In this document: positions 29,624 to 39,545 of the stretch, one piece after another
Position numbering within the stretch: the stretch's first letter is position 1
How the letters are laid out: every line of letters begins with the position of its first letter
Source: Betaproteobacteria bacterium
Lineage (GTDB): Bacteria > Pseudomonadota > Gammaproteobacteria > Burkholderiales > Burkholderiaceae_C
Direction: 5' to 3'
Assembly: GCA_013289985.1 (NCBI GenBank)
Contig: JABCYW010000048.1
Location: 1-39,545, forward strand
DNA length: 39,545 nucleotides
Position numbers and translations under genes: made by a program
Notes under the pieces: generated by a model
What the model was told of the DNA's origin: nothing
Seen by the model: only the letters and a program-made list of their open reading frames with translations
Database searches by the model: none

Positions 29624-32047
29624 ATGCAATTCCCGGAATCCTGGCTGCGCGAGTTCTGCAACCCGCCCATCTCCACCGAGCAACTGGCCGACCTGCTGAC
29701 CATGGCGGGCCTCGAGGTCGAGGAGATGCATCCGGTGGCGCCGCCGTTCTCCGGCATCGTCGTCGCCGAGATCCTCGAGGCGGTGCAGCATCCCAACGCC
29801 GACAAGCTGCGCGTGTGCAAGGTCGACGCCGGCGCGCTGTCGCCCGACGGCCCGCTGCAGATCGTCTGCGGCGCGCCCAACGCGCGCGCGGGCATCCGCG
29901 TGCCGCTGGCCATGGTGGGCGCCGAGCTGCCCCCGGGCGAGGATGGCAAGCCCTTCAAGATCGGCGTGGGCAAGCTGCGCGGCGTCGAGAGCTTCGGCAT
30001 GCTGTGCTCGGCGCGCGAGCTGAAGCTGTCGGAAGACCACGGCGGCCTGCTGGAGCTGCCGGCCGATACCCCGGTGGGCATCAGCATCCGCGACGTGCTC
30101 AAGCTCGACGACACGCTGTTCACGCTCAAGCTCACGCCCAACCTTGCGCACAACCTGTCGGTGCTGGGCGTGGCGCGCGAGGTGTCGGCGCTCACCGGCG
30201 CGCCGCTGAAGCTGCCCACCTTCACGCCCGTGAAACCCACGCACGACGCCCAGGTGCCGGTGCGCATAGCGGCGGCCGACCTGTGCGGCCGCTGGGTCGG
30301 CCGTGTGGTGAAGGGCGTGAACCCGAAGGTCCAGACGCCCGCGTGGATCGTCGATCGCCTGGCCCGCTGCGGCCAGCGCTCGGTGTCGCCGCTGGTCGAC
30401 ATCTCCAATTACGTGATGTTCGAGCTGGGCCGCCCGTCGCACATCTTCGACCACGCCAAGATCCACGACGAGCTCGTGATCCGCTGGGCCCGGCCCGGCG
30501 AGACGCTCAAGCTGCTGAACGGCAACACCGTGGAGCTCGACGAGAAGGTGGGCGTGGTGGCCGACAGCACCGGCCCCGAGTCGCTGGCCGGCATCATGGG
30601 CGGCGACGCCACGGCCGTGTCCGACACCACCGCCGACGTCTACGTGGAGGCCGCGTTCTGGTGGCCCGTCGCCGTGGCGGGCCGTTCGCGCCGCTTCAAC
30701 TTCGCAACGGACGCCGGCCACCGCTTCGAGCGCGGCGTCGACGCCGAGACCATTCCCGAGCACGTCGAGCGCATCACGCAGTTGATCCTCGACATCTGCG
30801 GCGGCCAGGCCGGCCCGCTCAACGACGTCGTCGCGCGCCTGCCCGCGCGCCCGCCCGTGACGCTGCGTGTCGCGCGCGCGGCCAAGGTCATCGGCATGCC
30901 CGTGACGCAGCAGGAGTGCGCCGGCGTGATGAAGCGCCTGGGCCTGCACTGCACCGAGGCCGAGGGCACGATCACCGTCACGCCGCCGTCGTGGCGCTTC
31001 GACCTGCAGATCGAGGAAGACCTGATCGAGGAAGTGATCCGCGTGCTGGGCTTCGGCAGGCTGCCCGACACCCCGCCCATCGCGCCGGTGACCGCGCGGG
31101 TGCGCCGCGAGGCCAGCCGCTCGTCGCACGCCGTGCGCCGCGCCGTGGCCGCGCTCGACTACCAGGAGACCATCAACTTCTCCTTCGTCGAGGCGCGCTG
31201 GGAGCACGAGCTCGCCGGCAATCCGAACCCGATCGAGGTGCTCAACCCGATCGCCGCGCCGCTGGCCGTGATGCGCTCCAGCCTCGTGGGCAGCCTGGTG
31301 CAGATCCTGCGCAACAACCTGGCCCGCAAGGCGCCGCGCGTGCGCATCTTCGAGATCGGCCGCGTGTTCTCGCGCGATGCGTCGGTCACGTCGACGCTGA
31401 CGTCGGTGGCCGGCGTGTCGCAGCCGCTGCGCGTGGCCGGCCTGGCCTGGGGGCCCGTCGACCAGTTGCAATGGGGCGCCGCCGAGCGCCACGTCGACTT
31501 CTTCGACGTCAAGGGCGACGTCGAGCAATTGCTCGCGCCGCGCGCCGTCACGTTCGTGGCCGCCGAGCATCCGGCGATGCACCCGGGCCGCTGCGCGGCG
31601 GTGGTGGTCGACGGCCAGGCCATCGGCCACGTGGGCGAGTTCCATCCGCGCTGGCGCCAGGCCTACGACCTGCCGACCGCGCCCATCGTGTTCGAGCTTG
31701 ACCTCGCGGGCGTGCAGGCACGCGAGGTGCCGCAGGCGCAGGCCCTGCCGCGCCAGCAGGCCGCCCGTCGCGACCTCGCGCTGGTGGTGCAGGAAAGCGT
31801 CAGGCACGACGCGCTGATGGCCGCGCTGCGCGACGACGCCACGGGCCTGGTGCGCTCGGCCACGCTGTTCGACGTGTACCGCCCCAAGGCCGGCGCCGCC
31901 GATTTCGCCGCGGGCGAGCGCAGCCTGGCCGTGCGCCTGGAACTGCTGTCCGACGACGCGACGCTCACCGACGAGATCATCGATGCCGCCGTGGCCGAGG
32001 CCATCGCGCGCGCGACGGCGGCCGTCGGCGCGCGCCTGCGTGCCTAA
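29624..32047 (+). CDS. pheT: Phenylalanyl-tRNA synthetase beta subunit
   Basis: An 807-residue subunit. In order: N-terminal tRNA-binding OB domain (about 40-150, with VQHPNADKLRVCKVDAG), the B3/B4 editing domain that hydrolyses Tyr-tRNA-Phe, the B5 domain, the inactive synthetase-like core and a C-terminal ferredoxin-fold anticodon-binding domain (last ~90 residues, with RRDLALVVQESVRHDALMA). Full length, no disruption. It follows pheS and precedes ihfA by 29 bases, the usual arrangement in proteobacteria. Confidence 0.97.
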   Translation: MQFPESWLREFCNPPISTEQLADLLTMAGLEVEEMHPVAPPFSGIVVAEILEAVQHPNADKLRVCKVDAGALSPDGPLQIVCGAPNARAGIRVPLAMVGAELPPGEDGKPFKIGVGKLRGVESFGMLCSARELKLSEDHGGLLELPADTPVGISIRDVLKLDDTLFTLKLTPNLAHNLSVLGVAREVSALTGAPLKLPTFTPVKPTHDAQVPVRIAAADLCGRWVGRVVKGVNPKVQTPAWIVDRLARCGQRSVSPLVDISNYVMFELGRPSHIFDHAKIHDELVIRWARPGETLKLLNGNTVELDEKVGVVADSTGPESLAGIMGGDATAVSDTTADVYVEAAFWWPVAVAGRSRRFNFATDAGHRFERGVDAETIPEHVERITQLILDICGGQAGPLNDVVARLPARPPVTLRVARAAKVIGMPVTQQECAGVMKRLGLHCTEAEGTITVTPPSWRFDLQIEEDLIEEVIRVLGFGRLPDTPPIAPVTARVRREASRSSHAVRRAVAALDYQETINFSFVEARWEHELAGNPNPIEVLNPIAAPLAVMRSSLVGSLVQILRNNLARKAPRVRIFEIGRVFSRDASVTSTLTSVAGVSQPLRVAGLAWGPVDQLQWGAAERHVDFFDVKGDVEQLLAPRAVTFVAAEHPAMHPGRCAAVVVDGQAIGHVGEFHPRWRQAYDLPTAPIVFELDLAGVQAREVPQAQALPRQQAARRDLALVVQESVRHDALMAALRDDATGLVRSATLFDVYRPKAGAADFAAGERSLAVRLELLSDDATLTDEIIDAAVAEAIARATAAVGARLRA

Positions 32048-32076
32048 GAGGCTGAGAGCTCTGCGATGATGCGCAC

Positions 32077-32448
32077 ATGGACACTGGAATGACCGAAGAG
32101 ACCCGCCCCGACGCCGTCATCCTGCCGTCGCTGGAGACGCCCACGCTCACCAAGGCCGAACTGGCCGAGCTGCTGTTCGACCGCATCGGCCTGAACAAGC
32201 GCGAATCCAAGGACATCGTGGAGGCGTTCTTCGAGCTGCTGCACGAGGCGCTGGTCAAGGGCACCGAGGTCAAGCTCTCGGGCTTCGGCAACTTCTCCAT
32301 CCGCGAGAAGGGCTCGCGCCCGGGCCGCAATCCGCGCACCGGCGAGGCCGTGGCCATCAAGGCGCGCAACGTCGTCACCTTCCATTCCAGCCACAAGCTC
32401 AAGGCCATCGTCCAGGGCGAGATTCCGCCCCCCGAAGAGTTCGAGTAA
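32077..32448 (+). CDS. ihfA: Integration host factor alpha subunit
   Basis: A 123-residue DNA-bending protein that acts as a heterodimer with IhfB. The core [29 protein letters not shown] is preceded by a ~23-residue acidic extension ([13 protein letters not shown]) not found in the 99-residue E. coli protein. The DNA-intercalating proline is Pro86 in GRNPRTGE on the beta arm. Two ATGs (32077 and 32089) are possible; neither has a strong ribosome binding site and both leave the core intact. It lies at the end of the pheST run, as in other proteobacteria. Confidence 0.95.
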   Translation: MDTGMTEETRPDAVILPSLETPTLTKAELAELLFDRIGLNKRESKDIVEAFFELLHEALVKGTEVKLSGFGNFSIREKGSRPGRNPRTGEAVAIKARNVVTFHSSHKLKAIVQGEIPPPEEFE

Positions 32449-32549
32449 AGTCTGAGCCCCACTCCGGAGACCGTTGATTTGCAACGCGGCGCAGGAGCCG
32501 GGCATCAGGAGGGGGAGCGGATCATGAGAACTTCCGAAGAGGTCAGTCA

Positions 32550-33236
32550 ATGAGCGCGGACATCAAGCCACTGCCCGCCATCCCCGCCAAGCGCTACTTC
32601 ACCATCGGCGAAGTCAGCGAGCTGTGCGGCGTCAAGGCCTACGTGCTGCGCTACTGGGAGCAGGAGTTCACGCAACTCAAGCCCATGAAGCGCCGCGGCA
32701 ACCGCCGCTACTACCAGCACCACGAGGTGCTGCTGATCCGCCGCATCCGCGACCTGCTTTACGAGCAGGGATTCACCATCAGCGGCGCGCGCAACCAGCT
32801 CACGGATTCCGCGGGCAGCCACGCGCAGGCGCCCGCGGCCGAACCGTTCGATCCCGACGAGCTCGAGGCCGATGCCGCCGACGACCTGGCCTCGACGGCC
32901 CCGATGGCGCTCGAGCCCGCGCGCGACCCGGGCACGCGCTCGCGCGCGACCGACGTCGCCGAGCTCGACGATGCCGCGCTGGAAGCGATGGCCCGCGACG
33001 ACCTGGCCATCATCGAACGCGCGCAACGCGGCGTCGGCGAATTCGCGGCCACGGCCACGTTCACCCGCACCGCCAGCATCCCCGCCGGCAACGCGGGCGT
33101 GCGCGCCGCGGCGCTGCAATCCGGCCGCCGCGCCCCAGCGGTCGCGAGTGCCCCGCCCGCGGCGCACGGCGACCTGTCGACGCCCGAACAGATCCGCGCC
33201 GAGCTGCTGGCCATCCGCGCGTTGCTGGTGAGCTGA
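32550..33236 (+). CDS. MerR-family transcriptional regulator with acidic tail
   Basis: A 228-residue protein. The MerR DNA-binding domain spans about residues 15-85: YFTIGEVSELCGVKAYVLRY, then a wing with MKRRGNRRYYQHHEV and LLIRRIRDLLYEQGFTISGA. The effector-type cysteines of metal sensors are absent. The rest is an Ala/Asp/Glu-rich linker (residues 100-150) and a short C-terminal helix, LSTPEQIRAELLAIRALL. This form, encoded right after ihfA and before tRNA-Pro, is common in betaproteobacteria; its target is not known. GAAGAGG precedes the ATG. Confidence 0.9.
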   Translation: MSADIKPLPAIPAKRYFTIGEVSELCGVKAYVLRYWEQEFTQLKPMKRRGNRRYYQHHEVLLIRRIRDLLYEQGFTISGARNQLTDSAGSHAQAPAAEPFDPDELEADAADDLASTAPMALEPARDPGTRSRATDVAELDDAALEAMARDDLAIIERAQRGVGEFAATATFTRTASIPAGNAGVRAAALQSGRRAPAVASAPPAAHGDLSTPEQIRAELLAIRALLVS

Positions 33237-33256
33237 GAACTTTCCGCGTTCCTCTT

Positions 33257-33284
33257 TTCGACAGCCCAGATTTCGGGCTATACT
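33257..33284 (+). promoter_or_regulatory. Promoter of tRNA-Pro
   Basis: TTCGAC (33257-33262) and TATACT (33279-33284) with a 16-base spacer fit a sigma-70 promoter. Transcription would begin about 33291, six bases before the mature tRNA. CTGCGAGG after the -10 box resembles a GC-rich discriminator as seen at stringently controlled stable-RNA promoters. Confidence 0.65.
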
Positions 33285-33295
33285 GCGAGGCTCAG

Positions 33296-33373
<78 letters not shown>

Positions 33374-33381
33374 AGAGATTC

Positions 33382-33418
33382 AAGGGTCAGTAGCCAAGTC
33401 GCTACTGACCCTTTCGTC
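33382..33418 (+). terminator. Intrinsic terminator of tRNA-Pro
   Basis: AAGGGTCAGTAGC (33382-33394) and GCTACTGACCCTT (33401-33413) form a perfect 13-bp stem with loop CAAGTC, followed by TCGTCTTTCT. It lies eight bases after the CCA end. Confidence 0.85.
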
Positions 33419-33441
33419 TTTCTGGGTGCTAAGCGGGTACT

Positions 33442-33462
33442 GGTGCCCGTTCGGTGCCCGTT
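33442..33462. repeat. Tandem GGTGCCCGTT repeats downstream of tRNA-Pro
   Basis: GGTGCCCGTT occurs at 33442-33451 and again at 33453-33462, an 11-base period, with a related inverted element AAGCGGGTAC just before (33431-33440). Short repeats of this size and helical spacing next to a tRNA 3' end resemble arm-type integrase binding sites left by an integrated element. No integrase gene and no second copy of the tRNA end are visible in the window, so this is a suggestion only. Confidence 0.4.
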
Positions 33463-33548
33463 TGCTGCAGGCTATGGCGCCCTCGATTTCGTGGCTTGCC
33501 CTTGGTGAACTGCCTCCGCCTCGCCTCAGTTGGGGAAAGTAAAACCCA

Positions 33549-34268
33549 CTAGGTTGTTACCGTTGCGCGGAAACAAATCTGGTAGGACAGGAATTCCCGA
33601 AATGGAGCCCATCGTTGCACAACCGATGGCAGCCGATTCAACATACGATTCAGGAAACCACCACCCCGATCTCGCCACCTCAGCGCAAATGACTCGGACG
33701 AGATCTTCAAGCCATGGTCCAACAGCAGGGCCTTCGCATCGGAATAGGTGAACCATCTCAAGTGCGTTCTGTCGAATAGCCCGCGATCTCGCTGGGGAAA
33801 CACCCCCATGACAAAAATACTCCAGAACGCGGAGACATGACGCACGTTTGGCAAGCTGATAACTACACTGCCTCCCGGGGTCAATCGTTCAAGCGCCAAA
33901 GTCAAGCTGCGCCTGGGATCCACCAAATGCTCAAGGACATCGGCGAAAATCATGCAATCAAAGATCTGATCAGGCAAGACTGTCGGCCAGTCCATTGTGT
34001 TTAGATCGGCGTTCACCACACCGTCGAGATGGCGGGACGCTACTTCAGCAAAACTTTGATCAAACTCGATTCCGAACACCTTTCGGCCCTCCAGCATAGT
34101 TTTTAGATGCTTTCCGAGAGCCCCGTTGCTACAGCCCACATCCAGAATCTGCCGCGCCTCGCTTGGAACCAGATTCACAATTTCTGACCGTATTGCGGTG
34201 TAAGACGCCAGGCGCTCATCAATAGCAGCCGAATGCATTCCAGTTCCTGTCTTCGTAGATTCAGTCAT
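33549..34268 (-). CDS. Class I SAM-dependent methyltransferase
   Basis: A 239-residue Rossmann-fold methyltransferase. Motif I is ILDVGCSNGALG (41-52), the acidic residue that holds the ribose of SAM is Glu68 in VFGIEFD, and MIFADVLEHLVDP matches motif IV and post-motif. These features place it with the Methyltransf_11/23 type proteins often found in sugar, O-antigen or small-molecule pathways. The substrate is unknown. The base composition is visibly lower in GC and its codon use differs from all surrounding genes (many AAT, TTT, ATT and TCA codons), a sign of transfer. It stands alone beside tRNA-Pro. No clear ribosome binding site is seen before the ATG; Met11 is an alternative start. Confidence 0.87.
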   Translation of the reverse strand: MTESTKTGTGMHSAAIDERLASYTAIRSEIVNLVPSEARQILDVGCSNGALGKHLKTMLEGRKVFGIEFDQSFAEVASRHLDGVVNADLNTMDWPTVLPDQIFDCMIFADVLEHLVDPRRSLTLALERLTPGGSVVISLPNVRHVSAFWSIFVMGVFPQRDRGLFDRTHLRWFTYSDAKALLLDHGLKISSESFALRWRDRGGGFLNRMLNRLPSVVQRWAPFREFLSYQICFRATVTT

Positions 34269-34481
34269 ATTGTGGCGCGTTGCGAGCTATCACACGGTCC
34301 GAATGGCTTCAACTAGAAGGCGAGCTTGCTCTTTCATCGAGTCCCGACCGATTGCGGAAGCCCTGGCCTGATTGCCAATCTTACGACTCGTCGAATGGGC
34401 GCGGCGAGACATCGCCATGGCGGCAGTTCTCTGTCAACATGACGTCCCGGTCGAATCGATCGACACGCCCAGGAGCGAGCC

Positions 34482-35255
34482 ATGAGCAACCGTCACGGAA
34501 CACCGATCTGGTACGAATTGATGTCCAAGGACCCGCAGGCCGCGCGGCGCTTCTATGACGCCGTTGTCGGGTGGCGCATCGACGAGTCGCCTCCGCCGGA
34601 GTTCGCCATGGACTACCGCATGATCAACGCGGCCGACGGCCCGGTCGGCGGGGTCTTCAAGCTGACGGACGACATGTGCGAACAGGGCGCGCGCCCGTGC
34701 TGGATGATGTACATCGGGGTGACCGATGTCGATGCGTGCGTAGCCGCCATCGCGTTGGCCGGAGGTCGTGTGGACATGGCGGCCTTCGACATCCCGAACG
34801 TCGGGCGGATCGCGATGGTGTCGGATCCGCAGGGTGCTCCGTTCTACGTGATGCGCGGCTCCAGCGACGAAACGAGCACTGCGTGCGACCCCGGCCGGGC
34901 CGGCCACGGTGCGTGGCATGAATTGCATGCGGCCGACGGAGCGAAGGCCCTCGATTTCTACATCGGGCAGTTCGGCTGGGGCAAGTCCGGCGCAATGGAC
35001 ATGGGGCCCGCGGGGGTCTACCAGCTGATCGCCATCGATGGGCGGGACCTCGGCGGCATCATGACCGACAAGGACTTCCCGCGACCGGCGTGGCTGATCT
35101 ACTTTCGCGTCGACGGCATCGAACGTGCCGCCGCCCGCATCGTCGAGGCGGGAGGCCAGGTCGTTCACGGCCCGATGGAGGTCCCCGGTGGCGGCTGGAT
35201 CGTCAACGGCATCGACCCCGAAGGCGCGATGTTCGCCCTGACTGGCACGCGCTAG
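34482..35255 (+). CDS. VOC-family protein with two glyoxalase-like domains
   Basis: A 257-residue protein with two vicinal-oxygen-chelate modules, about residues 5-125 and 135-255. Each begins with a WYELMSKDPQAARRFYDAVVGW-like pattern (the second is WHELHAADGAKALDFYIGQFGW) and ends with a PEGAMFALTG or PQGAPFYVMRG strand. The family includes glyoxalase I, extradiol dioxygenases and resistance proteins; two-domain forms of this kind are mostly uncharacterised. The metal ligands are not obvious. GAGCGAGCC precedes the ATG. GC content is back to the level of the main chromosome. Confidence 0.88.
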   Translation: MSNRHGTPIWYELMSKDPQAARRFYDAVVGWRIDESPPPEFAMDYRMINAADGPVGGVFKLTDDMCEQGARPCWMMYIGVTDVDACVAAIALAGGRVDMAAFDIPNVGRIAMVSDPQGAPFYVMRGSSDETSTACDPGRAGHGAWHELHAADGAKALDFYIGQFGWGKSGAMDMGPAGVYQLIAIDGRDLGGIMTDKDFPRPAWLIYFRVDGIERAAARIVEAGGQVVHGPMEVPGGGWIVNGIDPEGAMFALTGTR

Positions 35256-35327
35256 CTTGCGGCGGATCCGGAGCGGGCACGCATCCGGTCGACAGGCGGA
35301 TGAACCCGCGGCACCGAGGCATCGAGA

Positions 35328-35555
35328 TTGACTGACACGCCGTTGCGATCGATCGTCACGTGCCCTTCATGCGGTCACGCGAAGGCAGAGGCCATGCCCA
35401 CCGATTCGTGCCAATGGTTCTACGAGTGCACGAACTGCGGGGAACTGCTGCGCCCGCTCCGTGGCGACTGCTGCGTCTTCTGCTCGTACGGGTCGCGCAA
35501 GTGTCCTTCGGTCGAGCTCGCGAATCGCGAAACGACGCAGGCAGCCCGCACCTGA
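35328..35555 (+). CDS. GDCCVxC-domain cysteine-rich small protein
   Basis: A 75-residue protein with nine cysteines: a CPSC pair (12, 15), Cys28, a CTNC pair (34, 37) and the signature GDCCVFCSYGS (Cys48, Cys49, Cys52), then Cys59. The first pairs look like a zinc ribbon. GDCCVxC proteins are small bacterial proteins, some of which have selenocysteine in the signature; here all positions are Cys. They often occur near mercury or other thiol-metal genes, not seen here. The start is TTG at 35328, since no ATG precedes the first cysteine pair; GAGG lies upstream. Role unknown; metal or thiol-redox binding is likely. Confidence 0.8.
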   Translation: MTDTPLRSIVTCPSCGHAKAEAMPTDSCQWFYECTNCGELLRPLRGDCCVFCSYGSRKCPSVELANRETTQAART

Positions 35556-35589
35556 TCGAGAAACGGACACGTTTCTTGCGATTTAGTGA

Positions 35590-35632
35590 TACGACGTCGT
35601 ACAAATAATGTGTTGATGCCTTGTACACAAGG
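35590..35632. promoter_or_regulatory. Two palindromes upstream of the MFS transporter gene
   Basis: TACGACGTCGTA (35590-35601) is a perfect 12-bp palindrome. CCTTGT-AC-ACAAGG (35619-35632) is an inverted repeat with six-base arms. Their centres are 30 bases apart, close to three helical turns. The second has the TTGT..ACAA form common among sites of FadR-type GntR regulators, which often control sugar-acid transport genes. TTGCGA (35576-35581) and an AT-rich stretch to 35609 may be the promoter. The gap from 35556 to 35827 has no gene I can support. Confidence 0.5.
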
Positions 35633-35827
35633 CGGCATCGTCTCACAGGGGAAATGCCTATTTTTCGTGAATGTTGCCTGAGCGATAGTCTCGCAAGAGA
35701 TCAGACAACATATGACTTACATCGAATCCGAGCTAGCACGAAAGCGGAGCGCGCGCCGGCTCGTCGGCACGCGCATCGGGCTGTCGCCCGGTGGGCGAGG
35801 CGCTTGCGTGGCGCACGGGGGAGCGCC

Positions 35828-38697
<2,870 letters not shown>

Positions 38698-38728
38698 TTA
38701 AGCACCTCGATACGAGAGCCAAGATACT

Positions 38729-38881
38729 TTGATCAAGCTGCCGGCGGACGTGGCCAGATCCACAAGCCTGCCGTTCCGCCACGCGGGCCTGCTCACCGCG
38801 GCGTCCGCGCTGGTCGGCGCCATGCCTTTCGGCCTCGCAAGACCGCTGCCCCCATTCATCGTCCAAGGAGACACGACATGA
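38729..38881 (+). other. Possible 50-residue ORF overlapping the BKACE start
   Basis: A frame with a TTG start at 38729 and a TGA that overlaps the next ATG (ATGA at 38878-38881). It is Ala/Leu/Pro-rich with a hydrophobic middle (GLLTAASALVGAMPFGLA). The overlap resembles translational coupling, but there is no recognised family and no good ribosome binding site for the TTG. It may equally be non-coding leader, or the tail of a lost gene like its two neighbours. The frame is open only from 38702. Confidence 0.2.
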
Positions 38882-39545
38882 ACTTTCTCGACGGCTCGCT
38901 GTTCCCTGAAAACCAGGAAAGACTCGTCATCACGGCGGCCCCCTATGGTCCCGAATGGATCCCGTCCGACTTCCCGGAGGACATCCCGGTGACCATGGAA
39001 GCGCAGATTCAAAAGGCGGTGGACTGCTACAACGCCGGCGCCACCGTGCTGCACCTGCATGTACGCGAGCTCGACGGCAAGGGCTCGAAGCGCCTGTCCA
39101 AGTTCAATGAGCTGATCGCCGGTGTGCGCAAGGCCGTCCCCGACATGATCATCCAGGTGGGCGGCTCGATCAGCTTCGCGCCGGAAAACGAGACGGCCGG
39201 CGCGAAGTGGCTCTCCGACGACACCCGCCACATGCTGGCCGAACTGGATCCGAAGCCCGACCAGGTCACCGTCACGGTCAACACCACCCAGATGAACGTG
39301 CTGGAGCAGATGGACGAGCGCGACGTGGCGGGCACCTCGCTGTCCACGCCCGAGAACCGCCGCGCCTACACCGAGATGATCGTGCCCTCGGGGCCGGGCT
39401 TCATCGAGGAGCACGTGCGCCGCCTGAGCGCCGCCGGCATCCAGAGCGCCTTCCAGTTCTACAACATCAACAGCTACGAGAGCGTGGAGCGCCTGATCCG
39501 CCGCGGCGTCTACAAGGGACCGCTGGTGATGAACTGGGTCGCCAT
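38878..39545 (+). CDS. Beta-keto acid cleavage enzyme (BKACE, DUF849), truncated by window end
   Basis: The frame is open from the ATG at 38878 to the right edge (222 codons), so the C-terminal part is outside the window. The product begins MNFLDGSLFPENQERLVITA and has VLHLHVR with His59 and His61, the expected zinc ligands, in a TIM-barrel pattern; further on are IIQVGGSISF and AFQFYNINSYESVERL. Family members, such as 3-keto-5-aminohexanoate cleavage enzyme, condense a beta-keto acid with acetyl-CoA to give acetoacetate and a new CoA thioester; many act on carnitine-derived or lysine-fermentation intermediates. AAGGAGA precedes the ATG. Substrate and operon partners cannot be seen. Confidence 0.88.
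   Translation, partial: MNFLDGSLFPENQERLVITAAPYGPEWIPSDFPEDIPVTMEAQIQKAVDCYNAGATVLHLHVRELDGKGSKRLSKFNELIAGVRKAVPDMIIQVGGSISFAPENETAGAKWLSDDTRHMLAELDPKPDQVTVTVNTTQMNVLEQMDERDVAGTSLSTPENRRAYTEMIVPSGPGFIEEHVRRLSAAGIQSAFQFYNINSYESVERLIRRGVYKGPLVMNWVA

Noticed and set aside
33421-33548. Integrase gene next to tRNA-Pro
   Set aside because: No open frame with tyrosine recombinase residues (R..HxxR..Y) is visible; only repeats remain.
34269-34481. Search for a duplicated tRNA-Pro 3' end (attR) after the low-GC gene
   Set aside because: Only short matches such as TCGAATC are found, too short to claim an attachment site.

Overview
The window is GC-rich chromosomal DNA, about 39.5 kb, from a betaproteobacterium, most likely order Burkholderiales. 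The grounds are the gene order thrS-infC-rpmI-rplT-pheS-pheT-ihfA-merR-tRNA-Pro, the 78-residue IF-1, the DUF5666 lipoprotein and the protein sequences themselves. The species cannot be named from sequence alone.

Layout. (1) 1-2740: the end of a bacterial alpha-2-macroglobulin gene overlapping pbpC. (2) 2772-5022, minus strand: a YciI-like protein and a large DUF5666 lipoprotein, separated by nested inverted repeats. (3) 5409-16164: a tightly packed plus-strand run of ten genes for acyl-CoA catabolism (FadB-type fusion enzyme, 56-residue membrane protein, thiolase, two acyl-CoA dehydrogenases, two SDRs, hotdog thioesterase, MDR reductase, GNAT). A perfect 12-bp palindrome next to a -10-like box precedes it. 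(4) 16201-17646: a cold-shock gene with a long leader, two small uncharacterised proteins and infA, ending in a strong terminator. (5) 17675-19153: a divergent thioesterase/MarR pair around a compact operator region, and a small hypothetical gene. (6) 19479-24764: membrane sterol desaturase/hydroxylase, Tex, Cu/Zn superoxide dismutase lipoprotein and a patatin-like protein. (7) 24775-33418: translation genes from thrS to tRNA-Pro(GGG). (8) 33420-35555: accessory genes, including a visibly lower-GC methyltransferase next to the tRNA, a VOC protein and a GDCCVxC cysteine-rich protein. (9) 35590-39545: an MFS organic-acid/sugar-acid transporter and a secreted lactonase-type beta-propeller behind two palindromes, two gene remnants, and a BKACE (DUF849) enzyme cut by the right edge.

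The most interesting signal is upstream of thrS. A 21-codon ORF has four threonine codons among its first eight, followed by a perfect 8-bp terminator hairpin and by segments able to form the alternative pairings of classical ribosome-mediated attenuation. This suggests threonyl-tRNA synthetase is controlled by a leader peptide here. Other points are an ATC start for infC that restores 25 N-terminal residues, a promoter-plus-terminator leader before rpmI-rplT, and a probable island scar beside tRNA-Pro. I saw no CRISPR array, rRNA, intact insertion sequence or intact phage gene.
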